A stretch of DNA of 41,161 nt from a virus: IMG/VR virus record IMGVR_UViG_3300046471_000236, positions 1-41,161 of that record. One strand, written 5' to 3'. The first letter of the stretch is position 1, and the number at the start of each line of letters is the position of its first letter. Of the stretch, positions 11,982 through 19,671 are shown one piece after another. Below the pieces are notes generated by a model, which was not told the origin of the DNA, did no database searches, and saw only the letters and a list, made by a program, of their open reading frames with translations. A program made the translations under genes and the position numbers.

Positions 11982-12433
11982 ACGTCATCGACGCAGCGCA
12001 CCGCACCATCCACGACTACCCCGGCGGCTCCGAGTCGCTTGGCCCGCGCATCGGCATGTCTGCCGCTGTGCTTCGCTCGAAGGTCAACCCGAACACCGCG
12101 ACGCACCACCTCACGCTTGGCGAGGCGGACCGCATCATGGGTGTGACCGGCGACCATCAAATCCTGCACGCGCTTGCCGCCAACCATGGCTTTGCACTGA
12201 CCAGCCTGGAAGGCGAGTGCGAGGACGTCTCGATCCTGACGAGCATCCTGCGCGTGACCAGCGCCGAGGGTGAGCTGGCGCGCGTGATCGACGCGGCACT
12301 CAAAGATGGCCGCATCAGCGCCAACGAAAAGGCCGACATCGAGGAAAGCGCGCTGCATGTCCAGCAGACGCTGGTCGCGATGGTTCATCGCATCGTGGGC
12401 AAGGACAGCGCGAAGCTTAAGGCGGTGGCGTGA
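11978..12433 (+). CDS. CII-like phage regulatory protein (Phage_CII/CP76 family)
   Basis: 151 residues, GTG start overlapping the small upstream frame. The N-terminal half (VIDAAHRTIHDYPGGSESLGPRIGMSAAVLRSKVNP, then HHLTLGEADRIMGVTGDHQILHALAANHGF) is characteristic of the phage regulatory CII family (PF06892). The rest is helical, probably for oligomerisation. It is expected to be a DNA-binding regulator influencing the lysis-lysogeny choice or early rightward transcription. Position right after cro matches lambda cII. No target site can be named from sequence. Confidence 0.88.
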   Translation: MNVIDAAHRTIHDYPGGSESLGPRIGMSAAVLRSKVNPNTATHHLTLGEADRIMGVTGDHQILHALAANHGFALTSLEGECEDVSILTSILRVTSAEGELARVIDAALKDGRISANEKADIEESALHVQQTLVAMVHRIVGKDSAKLKAVA

Positions 12434-12567
12434 ACATCTCCGACCACGGCCAGGACGACGCGTTGGAATTCAATCCCGATCCCGACACCGTCGAAACCAT
12501 CCGCACCCATCTGTGGCTGCAGCGCAATGCGCGTGAGCTGGCCGAGCCCGAAGGAGTGGAAGAATGA
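12430..12567 (+). CDS. 45-residue acidic protein
   Basis: GTG at 12430 overlaps the CII-like stop and the frame ends in a TGA overlapping the next ATG (ATGA). The 45 residues are acidic (DHGQDDALEFNPDPDTVETI), with a helical end (LWLQRNARELAEPEGVEE). Both junctions and codon use support a real gene. It is missed by any 60-residue cutoff. Function unknown. Confidence 0.55.
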   Translation: MNISDHGQDDALEFNPDPDTVETIRTHLWLQRNARELAEPEGVEE

Positions 12568-12836
12568 ACGCAGTGATGAAAGAAGCGCCGCGCTCGGCGC
12601 AACTCAGCTACAACTTGATCGACTACAAGCTCACGCATCGACACAAGTCAATTCTGAAGCGCTTCGATGACCTGTGCCGCTACATGCGACTGGCGAACAA
12701 GATGCCGCCATGCATGCGCTTGTCGCGCGCGGACTATGCGGACATCAATGCCGCAGTGGTCAAGCAGAGCGACAACCAGCGCTCACTCGGCACGGTGCGC
12801 TACGGCACGTTTGCCATTCTATCGGCGGGGGAATAG
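12564..12836 (+). CDS. Hypothetical early protein
   Basis: 90 residues; the ATG overlaps the previous stop and has AAGGAG upstream. The middle is basic and aromatic (YKLTHRHKSILKRFDDLCRYMRLANKMPPCMRLSRADY), resembling a small DNA-binding helical protein. The C-terminus GTVRYGTFAIL looks like a beta hairpin. No family recognised. Confidence 0.65.
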   Translation: MNAVMKEAPRSAQLSYNLIDYKLTHRHKSILKRFDDLCRYMRLANKMPPCMRLSRADYADINAAVVKQSDNQRSLGTVRYGTFAILSAGE

Positions 12837-12838
12837 CC

Positions 12839-13036
12839 ATGGATGATCTCGACCGAGCCGCCGAACTCGAACAGGCCGAGCGCGACTCAGCGCTGCGCTT
12901 GCATGCCTTGCGCCCTCGCGTGGTGCCGATGTGTGAAAGCTGCGAGGAAACGCCCGTCGTCGTCTCTAAGGGCGTCGCGTGGCGCTTCTGTGCCGAGTGC
13001 GCAGAGGATCATTTGCGTAGGAATCAGGCGGCGTGA
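12839..13036 (+). CDS. TraR/DksA-like zinc-finger protein (shortened finger)
   Basis: 65 residues from the ATG at 12839. The start MDDLDRAAELEQAERDSAL is the typical N-terminal helix of phage TraR/DksA-family proteins, and a four-Cys finger follows (CESC...CAEC). Family members bind the RNA polymerase secondary channel and alter promoter response; some phage copies are small. The finger here lacks the usual intervening IPxxR/PxxxxC layout, so the DksA assignment is tentative. It overlaps the next GTG start by four bases. Confidence 0.6.
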   Translation: MDDLDRAAELEQAERDSALRLHALRPRVVPMCESCEETPVVVSKGVAWRFCAECAEDHLRRNQAA

Positions 13037-13737
13037 TCAAAGCCATCGAAACCAGATACAAGGGCTACAACTTCCGCAGCCGTCTCGAGGCTCGCTGGGC
13101 TGTGTTCTTTGATGCGCTCGGCATCGAATGGGAGTACGAGCCGGAAGGGTTCGAACTGCCCGATGGAACGCGTTATTTGCCGGATTTTTGGCTGAAGCGC
13201 GAGTGCGTATGGGTCGAGATCAAGGGACAAGCGCCAACCCATACCGAGAAGAACGCATGTTTTCTTCTCGCACAAGAAAGTCGTCCCGTCCTGTTGTTGT
13301 CGGGTGCGCTTGAGATCGATGACTATGTGAATTGCAAAGGTATTCTTTTCACCGGATGGCGTACGGCGCACCTCGAATCGTTGTCCTCCCTCGCCAGCTA
13401 CGTGCTCGATCAAAAATTCGACGAAGAGAACGGATTGCCATGCCTTCTCCGTGAGAACGGCTATTGGCCAAAGCTAGATGAAGGCGATAAATTCTTTGAG
13501 CACGAATGGGAGCGGAATAAAGCGCTGTGCTTGGCGGATGTCCAATACTTTGAAGGTAAGTACGGTAGAAAAGATTATCGCTATGAATACGGGCTAACTG
13601 TTGACATCGGCGCATTGTCCATGGTTTGTGGACGGCTTCATTTGGATGCCTATGATGTTTCCCGCAATGTAACGCACGCCATCACGGCCGCCCGCTCCGC
13701 GCGCTTCGAGCACGGCCAATCCGGTGCAAGTGCATGA
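13033..13737 (+). CDS. PD-(D/E)XK nuclease-like protein with an unknown C-terminal part
   Basis: 234 residues, GTG start. Residues 1-70 carry a clean nuclease core: FRSRLEARWAVFFDALGI (Glu), EYEPEGFELPDG, then YLPDFWL (Asp) and WVEIKGQ (Glu-x-Lys). I recall this core in many phage early regions, acting on DNA ends or branches. The remaining 160 residues are unlike anything I know. The DNA from about 13240 to 13650 looks AT-richer by eye than its surroundings, with codons such as TTT, TAT and AAA. That could mean a recently acquired domain. It overlaps the primase start by four bases. Confidence 0.75.
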   Translation: MIKAIETRYKGYNFRSRLEARWAVFFDALGIEWEYEPEGFELPDGTRYLPDFWLKRECVWVEIKGQAPTHTEKNACFLLAQESRPVLLLSGALEIDDYVNCKGILFTGWRTAHLESLSSLASYVLDQKFDEENGLPCLLRENGYWPKLDEGDKFFEHEWERNKALCLADVQYFEGKYGRKDYRYEYGLTVDIGALSMVCGRLHLDAYDVSRNVTHAITAARSARFEHGQSGASA

Positions 13738-16100
13738 CACTGTCGACGACATATGAGCACGGCTCCTATTACGTCGACCTTGGTTGGGGCCTGTGCTCCA
13801 TCCCACGTGGCACCAAGGGGCCGACCGATAACGGCTGGAACAACCCGGCCAATATCATCACGTCGCTCGAGCAGGTGGCGACCATCACGTCTGCCCGGCC
13901 GGACAATGGTCTTGGCCTGGTCCACAACGTCAGCGGCACATGCGCGATCGACGTGGATCACCTCGAGTTCTTCCGCACCTGCCTAGAAGAGCTCGGCACG
14001 TCGCCTGAAGTACTGTTCGCCGGAGCCCCGCGCATCGTTGGAAACACTGGCCGTGACAAGGCGATCTTTCGTCTGCCAGCCGGCGAATTCAAAACGCACA
14101 AGCTGGTGTGGCCGCCACGGGCGCCAGGCGAGAAGCCGACGACCATCTTTGAGCTCCGCACCGGTGCCGTGCAGGACGTTCTGCCGCCCACGATCCATCC
14201 CAATACCCATCAGCCATACCGTTGGCGCGATGGCTGCGCTCCCTGGGATCTTGGCGGCGTTCCCGAGCTTCCGGCCGAGCTCATTGCCATGTGGCGAGAT
14301 TGGGACCGCTTCAAGGTCCAACTCATGGCTGTGTGCCCCTGGGCGCCGAAGCCAGAGGCGCCGAAGCCTCGAGCTCGTTCCATAGGGCCTAACGGCAGTG
14401 TGATTGGCCAGTTCAACCAGGCGCATGACGTGGCCGCGATCCTTGGCGCCCATGGCTATGAGCCTAAGGGGCGCCGATGGCTTTCCCCCACCTCGAGCAG
14501 CAAGCTAGCCGGCGTTGTCATCTTCGAAGACGGCACGCATTGCTTCAGTCATCACGCCAGCGACCCGCTCAACGATGGTCACGCGCACGACGCGTTCTCT
14601 GTGTTCTGCCAGCTCGTGCACGGCGGCGATATGACGGCGGCTGTAGCTGCCGCGGCTGACATTCTTGGCCTCAATACACGCACGCCTGACCCCGTGCCCA
14701 TGGATAACGTGCGCCAATTCATGGCGAACAGCTCCAAGGCCAATCGCAAGCCGCAAGGTCTTGACCTCGCTGTTCTCGAGAAGATGCCCCCATCTGATCT
14801 CCTGACCGTGCCTGGTGTGCTTGGCCAGATAGTTGAATACGCCAACCGGACAGCTCCCAAGCCGCAGCCGCAGTTCGCCGTCCAGGCAGCACTGGCGCTT
14901 GGCTCTGTAGTGCTCGGCCGTCGGTGGATGACGACTCAGGACAATTGCTCGTCCCTGTACTTCGTCAACATCGGCATGTCCGCCAGCGGCAAGGAGCACC
15001 CGCGGACGGTCATCGATCGCGTTCTGACGGCCGCCGGCATGGACTGGCTGCTAGGCCCGGGAGGATACACAAGCGACGGCGCCGTGTTCTCGCACCTGCA
15101 CGCGAAGCCATGCCACCTTTCGATCATCGACGAGCTTGGCGAGCTCCTGGGCAACGCCAAGGCGCAAGGCAACTTCAACAAGCGACAGGCCATCACCGTG
15201 CTCGTGCAGGCCTGGGGCATGCCTCACGGTACGTTGCGCCCCAACGGCTACAGCACCATGAGCCTGACAGCAAAGCAGCGGTCGGAGATGGAAAGCAAGA
15301 TCATCCATAGGCCGGCGCTGTCGCTCATGGCCATGACGACGCCGGACATGTTCTACAGCGCCCTGGACGAGCAGAGCATCCGCGGCGGCTTCCTCAATCG
15401 TCTCCTGATCGCTGAATCGGATCTGCCGCCCCGAGTGCGTGGCAAGACGGAGCGCATGCCGGTTCCGCAGGCAGTCATCGACTGGTGCAAGTCCGTGCGC
15501 CAGGTGGGGGAGGGCAACCTTTCGGGCATGGAGCTCGGCGCCGACGTGGTGCCTGAGTTCGGCATGGTCGACTTCACTGATGAAGCCGATGCCATGCGCG
15601 AGCAGTACGAGGCCGAATGCATCGAGGAAATCAAGGCACTGCGCCATGAAGGCCTTGGCGAGATGCAGGGCCGATCGAACGAGAAGGCGCAGCGATTGGC
15701 ATTGATCGTCGCGCTATCGGTCAATCCCGATCGACCGCTTATAACGGGCGAGATCATGCGTTGGTGCATCCGGTATGTCCGTCATTACACCGAGCAGACG
15801 ATCGCCTCCATCCGCAAGCACATGCACGGCACGCAGTTCGCTCAGTGGCGCGCGTCGGTCATGGATGCCCTGACCAAGGGTGGCGACCGCGGACGCACCG
15901 AGTTCGAGCTCGCACGCTGCAGTCGTGTGTTCGCCGGCCTCGAGCCGCGCGTGCGTCGCTCGGTGCTGGACAGCCTCAAGTCCGACCGCATGGCGGCCTT
16001 CGTGGACATGGGGAAGGGCATAGGCGGCCGCGGCAAGTCCAGGCAGGCCTGGGTTGCACTGACGAACGGCCAAGACGAAGAGGTGGAAGATGCTGCGTAA
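13734..16100 (+). CDS. Bifunctional primase-helicase (PrimPol + DUF3987)
   Basis: 788 residues. The N-terminal domain has the archaeo-eukaryotic primase signature Asp-x-Asp in AIDVDH (73-75) and the downstream GNTGRDKAIFRLP. A middle Zn-free linker carries the HHASDPLNDGHAHDAF box (around 265-280). The DUF3987 ATPase follows, with a Walker A-like GMSASGKEH (around 412-420) and Walker B LSIIDELGELL (around 461-471). The Walker A ends GK-E rather than GK-S/T, as I recall for related phage copies. It is the core replication enzyme, making primers and unwinding phage DNA. A low-GC-looking region with palindromes immediately downstream is a candidate origin. Confidence 0.9.
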   Translation: MTLSTTYEHGSYYVDLGWGLCSIPRGTKGPTDNGWNNPANIITSLEQVATITSARPDNGLGLVHNVSGTCAIDVDHLEFFRTCLEELGTSPEVLFAGAPRIVGNTGRDKAIFRLPAGEFKTHKLVWPPRAPGEKPTTIFELRTGAVQDVLPPTIHPNTHQPYRWRDGCAPWDLGGVPELPAELIAMWRDWDRFKVQLMAVCPWAPKPEAPKPRARSIGPNGSVIGQFNQAHDVAAILGAHGYEPKGRRWLSPTSSSKLAGVVIFEDGTHCFSHHASDPLNDGHAHDAFSVFCQLVHGGDMTAAVAAAADILGLNTRTPDPVPMDNVRQFMANSSKANRKPQGLDLAVLEKMPPSDLLTVPGVLGQIVEYANRTAPKPQPQFAVQAALALGSVVLGRRWMTTQDNCSSLYFVNIGMSASGKEHPRTVIDRVLTAAGMDWLLGPGGYTSDGAVFSHLHAKPCHLSIIDELGELLGNAKAQGNFNKRQAITVLVQAWGMPHGTLRPNGYSTMSLTAKQRSEMESKIIHRPALSLMAMTTPDMFYSALDEQSIRGGFLNRLLIAESDLPPRVRGKTERMPVPQAVIDWCKSVRQVGEGNLSGMELGADVVPEFGMVDFTDEADAMREQYEAECIEEIKALRHEGLGEMQGRSNEKAQRLALIVALSVNPDRPLITGEIMRWCIRYVRHYTEQTIASIRKHMHGTQFAQWRASVMDALTKGGDRGRTEFELARCSRVFAGLEPRVRRSVLDSLKSDRMAAFVDMGKGIGGRGKSRQAWVALTNGQDEEVEDAA

Positions 16101-16364
16101 AAAGAAATCAGCGCAACACGTCCGAACGGGTTATAGCCGTTGGGAGAGTAGGTATGAGGGCAAATCCGTTAATCCGAACATGGGGGAGTTCCATCCTATG
16201 AGGGAGAGGGGTCTGGGTGGGATTGTTTCTGTATATAAAACCCCCCGTCTCTCTTTATACGGATTATTGTCTAGCCCTTGTGCCACAAGGCTTATAACCC
16301 GTATCGAGTGTGTTGCTGTTTTGATGCGGAGTTTGTTTCCCCACCCTGCTGTCAGGGTGCCGGC
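16101..16364. other. 264-bp palindrome-bearing region, candidate replication origin or control region
   Basis: A 92-codon frame crosses it, but the translation is low quality. By eye it is AT-richer than the surroundings. It contains an inverted pair ACGGGTTATAGCC (16126-16138) and GGCTTATAACCCGT (16289-16302), a TATA-rich stretch GTATATAAAA, short repeats of AATCCG in both orientations, and a perfect palindrome at 16276-16290. It lies directly after the primase-helicase gene, where phage origins are often found. Confidence 0.45.
16276..16290. repeat. 15-bp perfect palindrome
   Basis: CCTTGTG-C-CACAAGG, seven paired bases around one centre base. Its right edge overlaps the right arm of the long inverted pair (16289-16302). 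It could be a protein-binding site; it is not followed by a T-run, so it is not a terminator. Confidence 0.7.
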
Positions 16365-16769
16365 ATGACCCGGGTCGTTTCGGTCGTGCCCGAGGACTTC
16401 GAGCAGGAGCTGGTCATGCGCTGGGCCATCGGCCAGACCGAGACCTGGCCCGAGCTGGTCCTCCTGTTCCACATCCCAAATGGCGGCAAGCGCGGCAAGC
16501 GCGAGGCCGAGAAGCTCAAGCGCATGGGCGTCAAGGCCGGCGTGCCCGACCTGTGCCTGCCTGTGCCGCGTGGGGGCTTCCACGGCCTCTATGTGGAGAT
16601 GAAGCGACTGGAGGGCGGCAGGGTGTCGACCGAACAGAAGACGTGGCTTGCAGCGCTGCACGCGGCCGGTCACTGCGTGGCGTTGTGCGAAGGGCACGAG
16701 CAAGCGATCGCCGTGCTCCGTGACTACCTGGCAGCCGATGGCTGCGGCGAGATGGAGGAGGCGGCGTGA
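16365..16769 (+). CDS. VRR-NUC domain nuclease
   Basis: 134 residues from the ATG at 16365. The pattern LFHIPNGGKRGKREAEKLKRMGVKAGVPDL, then GLYVEMKR, then VSTEQKTWLAALHAAGH is the VRR-NUC family: Asp in GVPD, Glu-x-Lys in VEMK, Gln in TEQ, all intact. Stand-alone phage members are thought to resolve Holliday junctions or trim branched replication intermediates. It follows the replication gene and overlaps the next start by four bases. Confidence 0.92.
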   Translation: MTRVVSVVPEDFEQELVMRWAIGQTETWPELVLLFHIPNGGKRGKREAEKLKRMGVKAGVPDLCLPVPRGGFHGLYVEMKRLEGGRVSTEQKTWLAALHAAGHCVALCEGHEQAIAVLRDYLAADGCGEMEEAA

Positions 16770-17158
16770 TCAAGCAGAAGAGTGCATCGACGCTTTCCCA
16801 TAACCAGAAATTGAGGCTTCGGCAGCAGCTTGTGTCTACGGTTGAAGAGTTTGATCGGATCAATCCCGTAGTGAGCGCGCCGAAGCCAGACAAAATTAAT
16901 CGATCATCGACTACCGAAGCAAAGCAGCCCCAAGGAGCCCGCATGCGTAAGTTGACCTTGTACCGCGACGACTCCACGACGCAGGTCGTGTACGAGAACG
17001 TAAAGCACTACTTCTGGCTGGCTGGGAACACCGTACTTTCAGTAGCCATCGTGAGCAACGTGGATACCGGCGAGCACTATTACGTGCAGTGGCCACGAGA
17101 GCGCTTTTGCTGGTTCAAGGATCAGCCGATGGCCGAAAGGTGCAAGGAGGCCGCATGA
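16766..17158 (+). CDS. Hypothetical protein, possibly two genes fused in frame
   Basis: 130 residues from the GTG at 16766, with GGAGGAGG just upstream. A second start, the ATG at 16943, has an equally strong AAGGAG 5 bases before it and would give 71 residues. The N-terminal part (LSHNQKLRLRQQLVSTVEEF, then a polar linker) and C-terminal part (MRKLTLYRDDSTTQVVYENV, HYYVQWPRERFCWF) look like separate small proteins joined by a linker. Either two products are made or a stop codon was lost. No family recognised. Confidence 0.6.
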   Translation: MIKQKSASTLSHNQKLRLRQQLVSTVEEFDRINPVVSAPKPDKINRSSTTEAKQPQGARMRKLTLYRDDSTTQVVYENVKHYFWLAGNTVLSVAIVSNVDTGEHYYVQWPRERFCWFKDQPMAERCKEAA

Positions 17159-17394
17159 ACAACGTCAAGCAACTAAGGCCGCTCCTCTCGATCCCTCACA
17201 TGCTGCGGTTCTGGGCGGACATGTTCGATAACGGAGACGAGGAGATGCCAAAGAGCATCTTGCTCGTTTGTGTTCCCACTGATGCGTCCTCGGTGCCAGC
17301 GCTATTCGGCGCAGGGCAGGATATGAACAGGTGCGAAGAGATCGGCGCCCTCTTCACCGCCACCCGCATCGCGAGCGAAACGGAGCTATCATGA
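17155..17394 (+). CDS. Hypothetical small phage protein
   Basis: 79 residues; ATG overlaps the previous stop and is preceded by AAGGAGG. A hydrophobic beta-like stretch (KSILLVCVPTDASSVPALF) follows an acidic helix (MLRFWADMFDNGDEEM). No family recognised. It overlaps the next gene by four bases, so these three genes form one coupled unit between the nuclease and the late region. Confidence 0.6.
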   Translation: MNNVKQLRPLLSIPHMLRFWADMFDNGDEEMPKSILLVCVPTDASSVPALFGAGQDMNRCEEIGALFTATRIASETELS

Positions 17395-17867
17395 CCACCT
17401 TCACCAACGACAAGCCAACCTTCCGAGAGCGCGTCTTCGCCCTGGCCGGACACTCGACCTGGCGCGAGCCCACGGGAGGCGGAACGTCGCACCTGCGCGC
17501 CATTCCCGCCGACCACATGATCGCCGCGGCCCTGAGCTTTGGCCGGCGCAACCCGAAGGACGTGGGACCGGACATCGCCATGGACATGGCCACCGGTCTC
17601 GCCGGCCATCGCCGCCCGGTCTGTGCGGCGCTTGGCAAGGCCATGGCGGGCGACCGGTCGGTGCTGGTAAGGCGCAACCAGGGGTACATTGCGCACGTCG
17701 CCCTAGCGGCTTACTGGCTCGTCATGGGGCAGGGACTGCGCGAGGCGCCTGATGGCATTGCGGACGATGACTGGAAAGACCTTGTCGCGGCAGGGGCGCT
17801 GATCCTGGAGACGTTGGCCGAGGATGCGTTAGCACTTGCTGCGCGTAGGAACCGCCGCGCTGCTTGA
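17391..17867 (+). CDS. Hypothetical protein in the position of a late regulator
   Basis: 158 residues from the ATG at 17391. The sequence has an N-terminal charged region, a middle with HLRAIPADHMIAAALSFGRRNPKD and a helical C-terminus (LVAAGALILETLAEDALAL) ending in basic residues. No recognised domain. It is the last gene before a promoter-like element and terminator that precede the lysis genes, the location of antiterminator Q in lambda-like phages. A regulatory role is inference from place only. Confidence 0.65.
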   Translation: MTTFTNDKPTFRERVFALAGHSTWREPTGGGTSHLRAIPADHMIAAALSFGRRNPKDVGPDIAMDMATGLAGHRRPVCAALGKAMAGDRSVLVRRNQGYIAHVALAAYWLVMGQGLREAPDGIADDDWKDLVAAGALILETLAEDALALAARRNRRAA

Positions 17868-17892
17868 CAAGCGCACGGTAGCCTGCACGAAA
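17864..17892 (+). promoter_or_regulatory. Promoter-like element before the late genes
   Basis: A perfect -35 TTGACA overlaps the stop of the preceding gene. The -10 region 17 bases on (ACGAAA) is poor, so it would need an activator or phage factor. About 20 bases further lies a terminator, giving a promoter-terminator pair like lambda PR'-tR'. Confidence 0.33.
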
Positions 17893-17912
17893 CTTCCATC
17901 ATCGAACCACTG

Positions 17913-17943
17913 CGCCCTGTCATCTGACGGGGCGTTTTCTTTT
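17913..17943 (+). terminator. Intrinsic terminator before the late genes
   Basis: CGCCCTGTCA-TC-TGACGGGGCG (one G-T pair), followed by TTTTCTTTT. It would end rightward early transcripts, or a short leader from the promoter-like element just upstream, unless antitermination occurs. Confidence 0.8.
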
Positions 17944-18122
17944 GGGGCATCGGTGACGCGCAAATAGCGGGCCTGAATGTGCCGCACGCTTAGCCCGATG
18001 CAGCCGCGAGGCCAGCCGTAGCGGACGCGCTGCGGAAACTCGCTCCCAACTTCCTGAGCCGGCCTGCGCCCTTGGCGTCAGTAGCCCCGCCTAGCGGGCG
18101 CCGGACTTATTGAGGCAACTGC
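17944..18122. other. Intergenic leader of the late operon
   Basis: No gene seen. The only structure noted is a short GC hairpin around 18085-18101 (CCCGC-CTA-GCGGG) without a T-run, and GAGG shortly before the next ATG. It may be part of a long late leader. Confidence 0.4.
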
Positions 18123-18323
18123 ATGCAAGCACATTTCCCGCCGTTCACTCGGACGGATACGGCTGCGCGTGCCGAGCTTGCCGCGCAGATCTCGGACACC
18201 GAGTCAAAGCTGCGAACCGCGCTGGCGTACGTCAACCATGCGCGAAGCCTGCTGCGTGAAGCGCTTGGCGACGAGCCATCGACTGACAGCTACCAGCGCG
18301 ACCGCGACGCGACCGGCGCATGA
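18123..18323 (+). CDS. Hypothetical small protein
   Basis: 66 residues; ATG with GAGG upstream. Mostly one long helix (AARAELAAQISDTESKLRTA, then YVNHARSLLREALG) with a polar end, likely a coiled coil. It overlaps the metallophosphoesterase start by four bases. A competing frame over the same bases is Arg/Ser-rich and rejected. No family recognised. Confidence 0.55.
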   Translation: MQAHFPPFTRTDTAARAELAAQISDTESKLRTALAYVNHARSLLREALGDEPSTDSYQRDRDATGA

Positions 18324-19408
18324 TCTGCCCCAAATGCGGTTCGGAGTCGGCCAAGAAGAACGGCGCAGGACGTGGCACGTGTCCTGATGGCGGCCACACG
18401 TTCAAACTGTCGACCGCATCGTTCACCCAGCCCGAGAACCTGCCCGAAGGTGTCAAGCTTCGCGGAACTTCGACGCTGACCGACATGCGCACCGGTGAAT
18501 CGGTGATGCAGTGGGTCAAGACGAGCGCAGACCAAGAGGCGCAAGCCGCCGCCATCCTCGCCGGCATCAAGGCGATGGCCGAGAAGATCAAGCCTGTGCC
18601 AGCGCAGCGCGCGCCAAAGCGCACGGTTGACGATTTGGCGAACCTGTACGTAGTCACCGACTACCACCTTGGCATGCTTAGCTGGCCCGAGGAAACCGGC
18701 GACGACTGGAACCTGGACATTGCCGAAAGCATGCTGGTCGATTGGTTCGGCGCTGCAATCGCGCAGGCGCCAGATTCGGAGCTTGGCATCTTCTGCCAGC
18801 TCGGCGACTTCCTGCACCAGGACGGCCTGGACGCGGTAACGCCGGCATCAAAGCACCTGCTTGACGCCGATACCCGCTTCCAGAAGATCGTGCGCGTGGC
18901 CATTCGCGCCATTCGGCGCGTGATCGGCATGCTGTTGGCCAAGCACCAGCGGGTCATCATTGTGATGGCCGAGGGCAACCATGACACCGCGTCGAGCATC
19001 TGGCTCCGCGAGCTATTGGCGGCGCTGTACGCGAACGAGACTCGTGTGAGCGTGGATGTGTCGCCCGATCCGTATTACTGCGTTGAGCACGGTGACACGG
19101 CCTTGTTCTTCCATCACGGGCACAAGCACAAGATGGGCGGCATCGACACGGTGTTCGCCGCCAAGTTCCGCGAAGTGTTCGGACGCACAAAGCACGCCTA
19201 TGCGCACATGGGCCATCTGCACCACGTCGATATCAAGGAAACGAACCTGATGCTCGTGGAGCAGCACCGCACGCTGGCTGCGAAGGATGCCTATGCGTCG
19301 CGCGGAGGCTGGATGAGTGACCGAGACGCGCAGGTGATCACGTACAGCAAGGCATGGGGCGAGGTTGGTCGCGTGCGTGTGTCGGCTCGCATGTTGGAGG
19401 CGGCATGA
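18320..19408 (+). CDS. Calcineurin-like metallophosphoesterase with N-terminal zinc finger
   Basis: 362 residues. A small N-terminal Cys/His finger (CPKCGS...CPDGGH, residues 3-26) precedes the metallophosphoesterase domain. That domain has VTDYHLG (Asp-x-His, about 112-116), LGDFLHQDG (about 161-169), EGNHDT (about 218-223), FHHGHKH (about 264-270) and MGHLHHVD (about 296-303), so all five metal-binding motifs are present. Related phage proteins near the terminase or lysis genes are often called DNA-end or repair phosphoesterases. The substrate here is unknown; the finger suggests nucleic acid. Confidence 0.88.
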   Translation: MICPKCGSESAKKNGAGRGTCPDGGHTFKLSTASFTQPENLPEGVKLRGTSTLTDMRTGESVMQWVKTSADQEAQAAAILAGIKAMAEKIKPVPAQRAPKRTVDDLANLYVVTDYHLGMLSWPEETGDDWNLDIAESMLVDWFGAAIAQAPDSELGIFCQLGDFLHQDGLDAVTPASKHLLDADTRFQKIVRVAIRAIRRVIGMLLAKHQRVIIVMAEGNHDTASSIWLRELLAALYANETRVSVDVSPDPYYCVEHGDTALFFHHGHKHKMGGIDTVFAAKFREVFGRTKHAYAHMGHLHHVDIKETNLMLVEQHRTLAAKDAYASRGGWMSDRDAQVITYSKAWGEVGRVRVSARMLEAA

Positions 19409-19671
19409 CCATCGGCTTCGCAGGCGACGGCCCAGCCGAGCCCGAAGACGACACCCGCGAAGCCGAACCGCTCCAGCTCGCCGATGGCGAGTGCCATATC
19501 TCAGATGGTCCAGAGCTGTACGAGCTCACCGATTCACTGGCGTCGCAGTTCCGCGATGGCCAGCTCTACGTGCTCAAGCGCGACACCCTGAAGTGGGTGA
19601 GTGTCGAGGACATCAACAACAAACCGGCCGGCAAGCTGTCGGCAATCAGGGGCGGCAATGGAACAAAGTGA
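19405..19671 (+). CDS. Hypothetical acidic protein
   Basis: 88 residues; ATG overlaps the upstream stop. Acidic N-terminus (GDGPAEPEDDTREAEPLQLAD) and a C-terminal part (FRDGQLYVLKRDTLKWVSVED) with beta-like character. It overlaps the holin start by 14 bases, which would couple holin translation to it. No family recognised. Confidence 0.6.
   Translation: MTIGFAGDGPAEPEDDTREAEPLQLADGECHISDGPELYELTDSLASQFRDGQLYVLKRDTLKWVSVEDINNKPAGKLSAIRGGNGTK

Noticed and set aside
11640-12388. Antisense frames opposite cro and the CII-like gene
   Set aside because: Both are shadows of well-recognised proteins in GC-rich DNA, with no SD or family match.
16090-16368. 92-codon frame across the primase-VRR-NUC spacer
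   Set aside because: Its sequence lacks any protein-like pattern and covers the palindromes; kept only as a possibility.
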